Source: Anaerolineales bacterium (GTDB lineage: Bacteria; Chloroflexota; Anaerolineae; Anaerolineales; Villigracilaceae). Taken from it: 64,000 nt of DNA. Each line of letters starts with the position of its first letter. Position 1 is the first letter of the stretch. Of this stretch, positions 16,618 to 24,495 are shown in pieces. The stretch covers positions 248,001 to 312,000 of the forward strand of contig JACKAW010000002.1 of assembly GCA_020634885.1 (NCBI GenBank), given 5' to 3'. The notes under the pieces were generated by a model. It had not been told where the DNA came from and did not search any database. It saw nothing but the letters and a program-made list of their open reading frames with translations. A program made the position numbers and the translations under genes.

Positions 16618-17079
16618 CTATATAGATGTAAAACTTTGCTGATAGTTACTTAAGGATGAGAGATATGGATGGGCTGTTACTTTTTGCAGGTCATCCAAAC
16701 TGACTTTCCTGAGCTCATCGGAAATGACTTCTTGTAAATGCCCTAACTGTATACAAATGGGGCAATTGCCCTGAAATGGGCATTCTGCATTTTCATTTTT
16801 GCAGCCTTGCATATAGGTTTTATTTTCAAAATATTCCAAAAGTTGAAAAAGATTGATCTCTTTTGCGGGACGGGCGAGCATCACCCCGCCATCACGCCCG
16901 GGAAAAGTTTTTACAAATGAGCCGCGGGCCAAGTCTGCAATAATATGCTGAGCAAACGCACGAGGAATGGACATCTCCTCCTGTATTTCTGAAGTGGGGG
17001 CACGTGAACCCACCTCTCGTTTTGAAAGTGATAGCAACATACGAATTGCATATTCAGTTTGGCGATTGATTTTGAACAT
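16618..17079 (-). CDS. Rrf2-family Fe-S transcriptional regulator
   Basis: A 153-residue winged-helix regulator of the Rrf2 group (IscR, NsrR, RirA). MFKINRQTEYAIRMLLSLSK is the typical N terminus, the HTH spans about 27-60, and C93, C100 and C106 (C-x6-C-x5-C, with C109) form the expected Fe-S ligand set. Such proteins sense O2, NO or Fe-S status. It lies directly upstream of cydA on the same strand and is preceded by a 30-bp palindrome. A paralogue with identical Cys spacing heads the ba3 oxidase cluster at 23950-24453. Confidence 0.88.
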   Translation of the reverse strand: MFKINRQTEYAIRMLLSLSKREVGSRAPTSEIQEEMSIPRAFAQHIIADLARGSFVKTFPGRDGGVMLARPAKEINLFQLLEYFENKTYMQGCKNENAECPFQGNCPICIQLGHLQEVISDELRKVSLDDLQKVTAHPYLSSLSNYQQSFTSI

Positions 17080-17093
17080 TTTGTTATATTTTG

Positions 17094-17123
17094 TTATAAA
17101 TAGTTATATGTAACTATTTATAA
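17094..17123. promoter_or_regulatory. palindromic operator candidate upstream of Rrf2 gene
   Basis: TTATAAATAGTTA-TATG-TAACTATTTATAA, 13-bp perfect arms, centred 29 nt upstream of the regulator's ATG. Position and symmetry suggest an autoregulatory site for a dimeric regulator. Confidence 0.6.
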
Positions 17124-17212
17124 CAATTCGTGATGATATATGTAATGGAAAAATGTAATGTTTATTTATGACAAATGAGATGAAAACCAAAATATTTACC
17201 GGTTGAATTTAC

Positions 17213-17248
17213 TTTAAAAAAAATAAAAGCCCCCTTGCAAAAGGGGGC
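17213..17248 (-). terminator. terminator of lipoprotein gene
   Basis: GCCCCCTT and AAGGGGGC pair; in the minus direction the hairpin is followed by a T-rich run, 30 nt behind the stop at 17278. Confidence 0.85.
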
Positions 17249-17277
17249 AATGAGGAACTGGCGAAATACTAAAAAGG

Positions 17278-17706
17278 TTATTCTTCGTTGGGGTATGCAG
17301 ATTCAAGCCCGGGTGCATCAACACCGTCAACGGTGTTTTCCCCGTATAACTCGCCGTTCACAGTCACTGTGTATACACCTCTGCCAGAGAGTGACTGGTC
17401 TGTGCCTTCCATGCTTTTCCATGTAAAGGTGAGTTGATTGCCTTCCAGTGTTCCCATCCCCTCGTGAATGCCGCCGGAGAGGAGCCAGGTCATCTTATAT
17501 TCATTAGGGACATCACCTGCTTCAACAAAGAGCGAACCGCCATATTCTTCGTGGGTGGGGTCTGTTGCGTTGAGGGCGTATTGACCAATAATATCTGGCA
17601 CGTTATCGGCGGGGGCATCTGCGCCCAGCGGTGCGGGAGTATTACGCGGGAAGCAAGCGGTAAGGGTAAGCGAGAGAAGTAAAAGGGATAGTGCAAGTTT
17701 CTTCAT
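17278..17706 (-). CDS. predicted lipoprotein in respiratory cluster
   Basis: A 142-residue secreted lipoprotein: MKKLALSLLLLSLTLTAC has a basic start, hydrophobic core and lipobox LTAC. The mature part begins with a Pro/Ala linker and then an all-beta domain (IGQYALNATDPTHEEYGGS..., two halves ending with YTVTVNGELYGENTVDG) that resembles small extracytoplasmic beta proteins found beside oxidases. The function is unknown. The start at 17706 has AAGGA upstream. It follows the fused cytochrome gene by 66 nt and ends the ba3 half of the cluster. Confidence 0.75.
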   Translation of the reverse strand: MKKLALSLLLLSLTLTACFPRNTPAPLGADAPADNVPDIIGQYALNATDPTHEEYGGSLFVEAGDVPNEYKMTWLLSGGIHEGMGTLEGNQLTFTWKSMEGTDQSLSGRGVYTVTVNGELYGENTVDGVDAPGLESAYPNEE

Positions 17707-17772
17707 GGTGGTCCTTGTATGAGACCAGAGACGATGGAGAGTCATAACCCTCCATCGTCTTTGGTCAATGGT

Positions 17773-20106
17773 CTATTCTTCCAATGTCATCAGGAAGGCG
17801 ATCAGGTCTTGAATTTGTTCTTCGGTGAGAATATCGCCAAAGTTTTGAATCATCTGTCCCTCGGGGTAGCCAGAGACCACATAGGCGTTCGGGTCCACGA
17901 TGGATTGATATAGATATTCTTCAGCCGTCATACCGGGCACGCGGTCGGCGGCACGGTCTGCAATGCCGTAGAAAGAGGGACCAATGATGCGCTCATCTTT
18001 TGTCAGCGAGTGACATATGCGGCAGCCCGCATTTACGCCGGGGTCTGATTCGTTATAGATTCTTTCGCCCATGATCGGGTCTGGAATATGTACATCACGG
18101 AAGCTGATTTCCAGCAATTGGTTGGGCTCGAGGTTTACCGTTTTATCAAAGATGACCTGTTCAAAGTTCGGGTCGGCGCGGTCGTACATTTTTACGGTTA
18201 AGTGATGTTTGCCTGTTGGTAAAAATACCTGTTCAAAGATGCGCGCACCCTGGTTGATGTGGTTGTCGTGTGCGGTGTAGGTCTGGTCAAAGAACAGTTC
18301 GTGATCCACTTCCAGCGTAATGCGAATTGGCTGGTCAAGATCAGGCTCAATGGTGGCAGGAGGCGGGACATCTTCAATGGCGTAGCCGCTGTGATGCGTC
18401 ATTTGAATCAAGACTGCGGCATCATCTTCTTTGTAGAATTGGGTGGGTCTATCGCTCAACCAGATCTGGAGGGCTGTGACAATTGCCATAACGCCAAGTA
18501 AAGGCAAAATATAGCGGATGTGTTTTTGATCTGGGGTGAAGGTGAAGGTGTTCGCTTCTTCCTTAACTTTGGTTTGGATTGCCCTCCCAAAGCTGGTGGG
18601 GGGAACCCAAGCTGTGTGAACCAGCGGAATAAAGTTGGGTTTTAGCTTGGGTAATCGCTCGCCGTTCACACGGTCGTTTAACCAGACGTTGCCTTCGCGG
18701 TTGGCGCAATCTTCAGGCGGGCAGCCGATGAATTGAACGTCGCTTGCGCCTGCTTCGAGGGCTTGTGCGGCGAGGTTGGGGTTTGCCATGGCAATACAGG
18801 TAAGCGGGACGATATGCAGGTTCGGGTCGTTAAATTCTGTGCCGACGCCGTGCATGGCATGACGTTCACAGGTGAAGACGACTTTGACATTCTGCTTTTC
18901 GGTCACTTTGGCAAGTGTGGTTTTCCACATGGGGTCGAGTGGAATATCGCCAAAGGTGAGGGCGTTATCGGGGCAGGAGCCAATACATACGCCGCAGGAG
19001 ACGCACAGGTTGGGGTCGATCTCTGCCTGGAATTTGGGGCGGGCGCCATCGGTGCGCGGTACCATTTTGATGGCGGTGTAGGGGCAGTCTCTTTCGCAGA
19101 GGGTACAGCCATCGCAGTTTGCGAGGTCTACTTTGACGGGTTTGAGGTCTTTTGCGCGGGGCATGATCCACGGTAACGCCATGCTGATGCCAACGACAAA
19201 GAGCAGAATGCTCCAGAAGAGGGCTTGAGGTCCGCGTAGGAAGGTGGGTAGGTAGAATAAGTAGAATAGGTCGATGGGGGCTTGGGCTGGCAGTTGAGAT
19301 TGGTTGAGTGCGGGTAACATGCCTACCGGGAAGAGGGCGGCGGCAATGAAAATGACGAAGGTGGAAATTGCCATCCAATAACGGGGCGGCAGCCATTTGG
19401 CGCGGCTCATGCGTTTGAGGTGCAGCCACAAGAAGTAGCCCACTAAGGCAGAGAAGCCAAGATGCAGCACAATGACAAGCATCATGAAGACCCAGCCCGT
19501 ACCTGCGGCATCGCCTACGAGGTAATCTACGAGGAAGGTTTGTCCGGCTTTGAAATCGCCGAGGAATTTGAAGAGGCTTTGGTTGAGCAATGCGGCGCGT
19601 TCATCCCAGATGAGCCAGTAGCCGGTGATGCCAATAAGCCAGATGAAGACCGCCATGCTTACGCCTGTAACCCAAGCCAGCCAGCGTGGTCCACGGAAGC
19701 GGTCTTGGAAGAAGGTGCGCCATCCATGCAGGAGGGCGAAGATGACAGCCGCATCGGATGCGTAGCGGTGCATAGCGCGGATGATGCGTCCGATCAGGTT
19801 CGATTCGATGTTGGCTACTGCCTGATACGAGAAGGTGAACCCGAAGGGGTAGAACATGGTCAGGTAGATGCCGGTGAGCAGGATGACGACCAACAGGAAG
19901 ATGGTGATCGTGCCGGTGTGGTAGAGCGGGTTGAATCGTGGATCGTTGATGAGCCAGTGAATGGGCGCTTCGAGGCGGAGGGAGATGCCTTCGAGAAACC
20001 CGAGCAGTTTTCGGCTTGGGTTGTTGAGGCGGGTTTTCCAATCCACGCTGGGGTTGCGTTCGTTGAGGGTATCTATCAGTTGTTTTTTTGAGGGGGAGGT
20101 TGTCAT
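17773..20106 (-). CDS. cytochrome b / 2x[4Fe-4S] / MvhD-like / cytochrome c fusion
   Basis: A 777-residue multidomain electron carrier. Residues 60-260 are the four-helix cytochrome b/b6 N-terminal domain with both bis-His heme pairs (H113/H127 and H215/H229, each H-x13-H). More helices follow to about 315. Two ferredoxin clusters come next (C331, C334, C337, C341 and C368, C371, C374, C378). A domain with C413, C437 and GCPPEDCANREGN (about 405-495) resembles the MvhD/FlpD delta subunit of F420-non-reducing hydrogenase. A helix at about 530-550 leads to a beta domain and a C-terminal cytochrome c (CRICH at 695-699, likely Met752). Encoded just behind the ba3 oxidase subunits. Inferred role: quinol oxidation with transfer to the oxidase. 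The start at 20106 lacks a good RBS; an in-frame start at 20196 exists. Confidence 0.85.
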   Translation of the reverse strand: MTTSPSKKQLIDTLNERNPSVDWKTRLNNPSRKLLGFLEGISLRLEAPIHWLINDPRFNPLYHTGTITIFLLVVILLTGIYLTMFYPFGFTFSYQAVANIESNLIGRIIRAMHRYASDAAVIFALLHGWRTFFQDRFRGPRWLAWVTGVSMAVFIWLIGITGYWLIWDERAALLNQSLFKFLGDFKAGQTFLVDYLVGDAAGTGWVFMMLVIVLHLGFSALVGYFLWLHLKRMSRAKWLPPRYWMAISTFVIFIAAALFPVGMLPALNQSQLPAQAPIDLFYLFYLPTFLRGPQALFWSILLFVVGISMALPWIMPRAKDLKPVKVDLANCDGCTLCERDCPYTAIKMVPRTDGARPKFQAEIDPNLCVSCGVCIGSCPDNALTFGDIPLDPMWKTTLAKVTEKQNVKVVFTCERHAMHGVGTEFNDPNLHIVPLTCIAMANPNLAAQALEAGASDVQFIGCPPEDCANREGNVWLNDRVNGERLPKLKPNFIPLVHTAWVPPTSFGRAIQTKVKEEANTFTFTPDQKHIRYILPLLGVMAIVTALQIWLSDRPTQFYKEDDAAVLIQMTHHSGYAIEDVPPPATIEPDLDQPIRITLEVDHELFFDQTYTAHDNHINQGARIFEQVFLPTGKHHLTVKMYDRADPNFEQVIFDKTVNLEPNQLLEISFRDVHIPDPIMGERIYNESDPGVNAGCRICHSLTKDERIIGPSFYGIADRAADRVPGMTAEEYLYQSIVDPNAYVVSGYPEGQMIQNFGDILTEEQIQDLIAFLMTLEE

Positions 20107-20200
20107 AGCTTTTTGATAAATTATTGGTAATTTCGCTTGCTGGTAACAATAAATTTTGGGGCAAATTTTAATAGTTGCGAAATGTGGGGGGGACAATAAA

Positions 20201-20243
20201 CCGTGGACGATGGACCGTTTGCGGTCTACCGTCCACGGTCTAC
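20201..20243. repeat. palindromic 7-bp repeat cassette
   Basis: CCGTGGACGATGGACCGT faces GCGGTCTACCGTCCACGG with three mismatches around TT. The heptamer words (CCGTGGA, CGATGGA, CGGTCTA, CCGTCCA) place it in the same repeat class as those around cydDC. It lies between coxA-like and fusion genes. Confidence 0.6.
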
Positions 20244-20255
20244 AGTGAATAACAG

Positions 20256-20291
20256 ATACGGGTGACAGCCTTGAAGGACTGTCACCCGTAT
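20256..20291 (-). terminator. hairpin behind the oxidase subunit I gene
   Basis: ATACGGGTGACAG and CTGTCACCCGTAT pair around a 10-nt loop, 8 nt behind the subunit I stop. There is no clear T-run in the minus direction, so it may cap the upstream mRNA end or only attenuate. Confidence 0.55.
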
Positions 20292-20298
20292 TTTCAAA

Positions 20299-21948
20299 TT
20301 ACCAGACTCGGAAGCCGGGGGAAGTGAGGGCAATGTTGGCGATCTGGTCAACAAGCTGCGGACCGTAAACAACGACGATCAGAGCGAGCGTACCATAGAG
20401 CCAGGGAGCCCAACGGTCGAGCCACTCGGGAGTTTGAGCCACATCCTGCAGAGAATCTGCAACGGGGACGATGACTTCGCTTTCAACGCGTTCTTTGTTG
20501 GTGGCAGTCTTGAGCATGACCAACAGGTAGATGGCGCCGCTGACGAAGAGGATCGCGCCGCCCAAGCCGACCTGGAAGAGGCGGCTGTTCCATTCAGCAG
20601 GAACGTAGGGAGCCAAACCGAGCGGTACGCGGCGGGGGGCGCCGAGCAAACCAAGCACGTGCATGGAGTTGGAGAAGATGATCATGCCAACGAACCATAC
20701 CCAAGCCTGAATGGTTGCCCATTTGGGCTGCCAAAGTTTGCGACCGGTGAGGTAGGGAACCAGCCAGTAGGAGATGCCCATGAAGCTGAGGGTAACTGCG
20801 GTTGCCACGGTGAGGTGGAAGTGACCAGGGATGAAGGCGGTGTTGTGCAACACGAGGTTGACGTTGTAGGAAGCATTGGTCAAACCGCCCATGCCGCCGA
20901 AGAAGAACAGGATGCCCGCGAGAAGCTGGGCAGCCACGGAGGGGTCGCTCCAGTTCAGTTTACCGATCCAGCCAAATGCGCCCTTGCCGCCGCTCTTGCG
21001 CGCGCCCATTTCAAGCGAGGCAATGACGGTGAAGGCGGTCATCATGGAGGGGAAGAACACGCCGAAGGTGAGCATGGAGTGGATGAACTTCCAGGCGGGG
21101 GGAACGCCGGGATCCACGTATTGGTGGTGGAAGCCGAGCGGGGTGGAGAGTACGAGGAAGATCCAGAAGGCAAGGCGGGCGAGTGAGTCGCTGAACATCT
21201 TGCTGTTGCTTGCCTGGCGGGGGAGAAAGGCGTACCAGGAGATATACGCAGGCAGGAGCCAGAAGTAAACCAACGGGTGACCAGTGAACCAGAAGTAGGT
21301 ACGGGCAAGTTGGGGGTCTACGCCGTCGATCAACCCGAGGGAGAGGGGCAGCAGCATGGTGAGGATTTCAACTGCAACGCCGAGGGTACAGATCTGCCAG
21401 AGGGCGGCGGTGATGAGGGAGGCGAAGGCAACGAACGGGGTGCGTTCATTGGGGTTTTCTTTGCGCCAGGCGGCGTAGGTCATGAACAGACCCCAGCCTT
21501 CGACCCAGCTTCCAACCACTACGAGGGTCAGACCGACGTAGAAAGCCCAGTTGGCTTTGAGGGGCGGGTAGAAGGTGAAGAGCACGGTTGCCTGATTGGT
21601 GAGGATCGGAATGGCGGCTGCCACAACGCCTACAACCATCATCCAGAAACCGACCTTATTGAGGGTGGGGTTCTTCAATTGGCGCTTCAGACCGAAGATC
21701 ACAAGGAAGGTCAGGAAGCCCATGATGAAGAAGGTGGTCCAAACTAGGGCGTTCAAAACGCCGTGGACGGTAAGTCCCTGATAGTAGGACTTGATGAACG
21801 GCTTGAGATACTGATAGAAATCCCAACCGGCGTGTTCGAAAGCCTGCAAAGGTCCGAACAAACTGCCGACTGCAAGCGCCAGAATGGCAACCAAAATATG
21901 GGAGCCAATGAATTTCTTTTCTGCGGGGGAAACTTGATATTGATTCAT
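20299..21948 (-). CDS. ba3-type heme-copper oxidase subunit I
   Basis: The O2-reducing, proton-pumping subunit of a family B (ba3-like) oxidase. WFTGHPLVYFWLLPAYISWY carries the CuB His and cross-linked Tyr in the HPxVYF form typical of ba3 enzymes; FHHQYVDPG provides two further CuB ligands, and PGHFHLTVA the heme ligands. About 13 helices, 549 residues. The start at 21948 (MNQYQVSPAEK) is chosen over an upstream in-frame codon because the longer form would overlap the end of the subunit II gene. Gene order IIa-II-I matches other ba3 operons. Confidence 0.93.
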   Translation of the reverse strand: MNQYQVSPAEKKFIGSHILVAILALAVGSLFGPLQAFEHAGWDFYQYLKPFIKSYYQGLTVHGVLNALVWTTFFIMGFLTFLVIFGLKRQLKNPTLNKVGFWMMVVGVVAAAIPILTNQATVLFTFYPPLKANWAFYVGLTLVVVGSWVEGWGLFMTYAAWRKENPNERTPFVAFASLITAALWQICTLGVAVEILTMLLPLSLGLIDGVDPQLARTYFWFTGHPLVYFWLLPAYISWYAFLPRQASNSKMFSDSLARLAFWIFLVLSTPLGFHHQYVDPGVPPAWKFIHSMLTFGVFFPSMMTAFTVIASLEMGARKSGGKGAFGWIGKLNWSDPSVAAQLLAGILFFFGGMGGLTNASYNVNLVLHNTAFIPGHFHLTVATAVTLSFMGISYWLVPYLTGRKLWQPKWATIQAWVWFVGMIIFSNSMHVLGLLGAPRRVPLGLAPYVPAEWNSRLFQVGLGGAILFVSGAIYLLVMLKTATNKERVESEVIVPVADSLQDVAQTPEWLDRWAPWLYGTLALIVVVYGPQLVDQIANIALTSPGFRVW

Positions 21949-21968
21949 AATTGGTGTCTCACTTTGCA

Positions 21969-22469
21969 CTAGGGCGTAACGGTAATCGCGCCGTACATGA
22001 CGCCGTGACCACTGCCGCAATATTCGGTGCAGATGTAGTTATAAGTGCCGGGTTCATCAAAGGTGACGGTCAGTTTGGAGACCTGCCCAGGGATGACCAT
22101 GAAGTTGGCATTGGTGTTCTGTACTTTGAAGCCATGTTGAACATCAGGGGATGTAACATAGAAGGATACAGTGGAGCCGACAGGGACACTAATTTCTTTG
22201 GGCAGGTATTCCCAATTGGGAATGGCATGCGCAAGGATATAAGCATCGTACTTGCCGGGGGCAACTTCACGAAGACCGGGGTTCGACCATGGGCTATTGG
22301 GGTCGGTTGCCACCGTATTGGGGTTTACACGCTGTTCGGGGGCAGGAACCTGAATTCCCATACCAAAAGCGGCTACACTAACGGCGCTTGCGAAAAGCAC
22401 CAAGAGAACAGCACTTACGATCATCCAATTGCGTTCGTAGCGGTCAATATGCATTTTTTGTGTGCTCAT
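21969..22469 (-). CDS. ba3-type oxidase subunit II (CuA)
   Basis: A single N-terminal helix (about 15-37) and a periplasmic cupredoxin domain. The binuclear CuA ligands are present in CTEYCGSGHGVM with the upstream His in DVQHGF. At 166 residues it is short, as in ba3 enzymes, which have only one helix in this subunit. It receives electrons from a cytochrome c, possibly the heme c domain encoded two genes downstream. Its ATG overlaps the stop of the subunit IIa gene (ATGA). Confidence 0.93.
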   Translation of the reverse strand: MSTQKMHIDRYERNWMIVSAVLLVLFASAVSVAAFGMGIQVPAPEQRVNPNTVATDPNSPWSNPGLREVAPGKYDAYILAHAIPNWEYLPKEISVPVGSTVSFYVTSPDVQHGFKVQNTNANFMVIPGQVSKLTVTFDEPGTYNYICTEYCGSGHGVMYGAITVTP

Positions 22470-22603
22470 AGTGTACCTCCACGTTGAACAAGGATCGCAT
22501 AGATCGTTGCCCAGATTGCGATGAGTGTGATGACAAAGACCGTCAAAACGGCGATCGTGCCAGTCGGGCGAAACTCATCTTCTTCTTTATCTTTCTTCGC
22601 CAT
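22466..22603 (-). CDS. cytochrome c oxidase subunit IIa (45 aa)
   Basis: A 45-residue protein: charged N terminus MAKKDKEEDEFRPTGT, then one hydrophobic helix (about 17-38) ending in QRGGTL. The F-[KR]-P-x-GT start before a single helix is the signature of the small ba3 subunit IIa, which replaces the second helix missing from subunit II. The RBS AGGAG is nine nt before the ATG. It overlaps subunit II by 4 nt, so translation is coupled. Confidence 0.85.
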   Translation of the reverse strand: MAKKDKEEDEFRPTGTIAVLTVFVITLIAIWATIYAILVQRGGTL

Positions 22604-22622
22604 GTTACATTCTCCTCTTAAA

Positions 22623-22690
22623 AAAATTGAGATTAGGATGACAGACGCCTTAAACGGCGCCGCAAGTTAGGGCGGTAAACCCGCCTTATT
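22623..22690 (-). terminator. two small hairpins behind the SCO gene
   Basis: GGCGGGTTTACCGCC and GACGCCTTAAACGGCGCC-type stems lie in the 80-nt gap between the SCO gene and subunit IIa. T-runs are weak; they may attenuate transcription to set chaperone-to-oxidase ratios. Confidence 0.35.
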
Positions 22691-23273
22691 GCCTTAACAT
22701 GTATTTCAGATCATCGGCGATCTCTTCAGAGGTCACGCCGTATGGAAATACCAATTTCAAGTACCCTTCACGATCCAAAACCATCATAGTGGCGGTGTGG
22801 TCGATCAGGTAACCGGTTGCTTCGCTGCCTTCGTTGATTTTGTAATAAATGCCATACAAGGCGGCGATTTCATCAATTTGTTCTTTGGTTCCTGTAATAC
22901 CGATAAAGGATGGGTAAAAATGCCCCGTGTATTCTGCCAGTTTTTCGGGTGTATCGCGCTCTGGGTCGAGCGAAACCATGATGAGTTGAACCTCATCCGC
23001 TTTGTCTCCCATATTTCTAAGCGCTTGTGCCGCATTGGCAAGTGTGCCGGGACAGATATCTGGACAGAAGGTATAACCAAAATACATTAACACCATTTTT
23101 CCGCGATAGTCACTCAGCGAAACATCTCCATTCGCGCCGGTGAGCGTGAAGTTATATGAAGGCTCCGGCGATTGAATAACAGTGCCGTGGAAGGTGTGGG
23201 GACGGAAAAAGACGACTCCAGCCGCCAATCCTAAAACAATAACAAAAGAAATGAGAATGATTTTTGTTTTCAT
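22686..23273 (-). CDS. SCO1/SenC copper chaperone
   Basis: A membrane-anchored thioredoxin-fold protein that delivers copper to the CuA site. One N-terminal helix (about 3-22) is followed by the copper motif CPDIC (in GYTFCPDICPG) and the third ligand His in LIDHTATMM; all three are present, so it should bind copper. 195 residues. The start at 23273 (MKTKIILISF) is preferred; the longer form would overlap the neighbouring gene. It lies between a divergent paralogue and the oxidase genes. Confidence 0.92.
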   Translation of the reverse strand: MKTKIILISFVIVLGLAAGVVFFRPHTFHGTVIQSPEPSYNFTLTGANGDVSLSDYRGKMVLMYFGYTFCPDICPGTLANAAQALRNMGDKADEVQLIMVSLDPERDTPEKLAEYTGHFYPSFIGITGTKEQIDEIAALYGIYYKINEGSEATGYLIDHTATMMVLDREGYLKLVFPYGVTSEEIADDLKYMLRQ

Positions 23274-23278
23274 AATTA

Positions 23279-23953
23279 CTATGGTGCGTAACAAAGGAAG
23301 AGGTGCGCCGCTTCGTATGCCAGTTTGGCAGAGCCGGTGCTGTTTTGCACTTCTTCTGCCAGTACGCCAAGGTGACGAAGAATTCGGTCTGCATCAGAGA
23401 CTTCGGTGGTGTAACGATATTCCGAGCGGATGATGCCCCAGCCATCTACCAGCACAAAGCCAGGGTCGAGCGCAAATTCGCCGTTGCCTTTATCTTCGTA
23501 GTAGGTTTCAAAACCGGCGCCAACGATGGTTTTGAGCAGGGATTTGTTGCTGGTTGTCGCAAAGTACCATTGGGTGAAATCTGCATTTTGCGCTTCGCCG
23601 TATTCTTTTAATACTTCGGGTGTATCGCGGTCTGGGTCTACTGAGATGGAAACGAAGGATACGGGAATGCTGCCTAAATTGACTTCACCAAGGCGCGATT
23701 GTATCTCTTGGATGGTGTCGCTACTGTTGTAGCAGGGCTCGGGGCAGTGAGTATAGGTGAAAGAATACAGGGCGAAATGTCCGCGCAGGGTTTCGCTGGT
23801 AAGGGCTTGCCCGTCTTGATTAATGAATTGATAAGCGGGAGCAAGGCGCATACGCGGCAGGACTTGAATGGGTTGAAAAACCTTGAAGGCAGTGGCAGAA
23901 AGGACGAAAATCCCTGCGATGACATAGATGATGTTGAAGGATGTTTTACTCAT
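23279..23953 (-). CDS. SCO1-like protein lacking the copper-ligand histidine
   Basis: A second SCO-fold protein of 224 residues with an N-terminal helix (about 8-25) and a CPEPC motif (TYTHCPEPC). Where functional SCO proteins have DH[ST] it reads ALDPGFVLVDGWG, so the third copper ligand is missing. A His immediately before the first Cys (THC) might substitute. It could be a thiol-disulfide reductase for CuA or SCO rather than a copper carrier. The C-terminal tail is about 25 residues longer than usual and contains a Cys. It overlaps the Rrf2 gene by 4 nt. Confidence 0.85.
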   Translation of the reverse strand: MSKTSFNIIYVIAGIFVLSATAFKVFQPIQVLPRMRLAPAYQFINQDGQALTSETLRGHFALYSFTYTHCPEPCYNSSDTIQEIQSRLGEVNLGSIPVSFVSISVDPDRDTPEVLKEYGEAQNADFTQWYFATTSNKSLLKTIVGAGFETYYEDKGNGEFALDPGFVLVDGWGIIRSEYRYTTEVSDADRILRHLGVLAEEVQNSTGSAKLAYEAAHLFLCYAP

Positions 23954-24453
23954 GCGTTCACGCTATCGGTAAGAGAAAGGATTGGTTCGGAGACAACAAC
24001 TTTGAGCGGGGTTGAGGCGGGGAATTCCATTGAGGCTTCGATCTGTTTGCCATCTTCCAGTAATTGTTCAAAGGTGGTGCGTTCCATTTCATTTCGTAAA
24101 AGATCGTTGAGGCGCTTCCACTGGCAACTGACCGGACATTTACTTTCAAACGGACAATCACCTTCTTTAAGGATGCAATCAGAGATGACAAGCGAACCTT
24201 CAAACTGCTCAACGACCTGTAACAGGGTGATCTCGCTGGGCAAATGAGCAAGGCTGATGCCGCCATCACGCCCGGGTTGGGTTTTGATGAAACCGCCACT
24301 GGCGAGTTCTGCCACAATGCGCTGAAGCAGCGATGGGGGAATTAGCATTTCACGCCCAATTTCAGAAGTGGGGACGCGTGTGCCGCGCGGCATCTTGGAA
24401 AGAGCCAGCACTACACGGACGGCGTAATCGGTTTGGCGGTTTACTCGAAACAT
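23950..24453 (-). CDS. Rrf2-family Fe-S transcriptional regulator
   Basis: A 167-residue paralogue of the regulator upstream of cydA: MFRVNRQTDYAVRVVLALSK, HTH at about 27-60, and the same C93-x6-C100-x5-C106 set plus C110. The C-terminal 25 residues are longer and acidic. The start at 24453 is chosen because the conserved N terminus begins there; an in-frame extension to 24489 would translate the inverted repeat. First gene of the SCO/ba3 operon, so a role in sensing O2, NO or Fe-S state for that operon is inferred. Confidence 0.88.
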   Translation of the reverse strand: MFRVNRQTDYAVRVVLALSKMPRGTRVPTSEIGREMLIPPSLLQRIVAELASGGFIKTQPGRDGGISLAHLPSEITLLQVVEQFEGSLVISDCILKEGDCPFESKCPVSCQWKRLNDLLRNEMERTTFEQLLEDGKQIEASMEFPASTPLKVVVSEPILSLTDSVNA

Positions 24454-24466
24454 GTTTTTTTCCAAA

Positions 24467-24495
24467 TAAACGTTGACTTTGCAGGTCAACGTTTA
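24467..24495. promoter_or_regulatory. inverted-repeat operator candidate upstream of Rrf2/ba3 operon
   Basis: TAAACGTTGAC-n7-GTCAACGTTTA, 11-bp perfect arms, 14 nt upstream of the regulator ATG. The outer half-site AAACGTT matches the palindrome upstream of cydA. Confidence 0.65.

Noticed and set aside
20434..21186. Long plus-strand frame opposite the oxidase subunit I gene
   Set aside because: Antisense shadow of a well-supported gene, with no motif or RBS of its own; the same holds for other long antisense frames in GC-biased genes.
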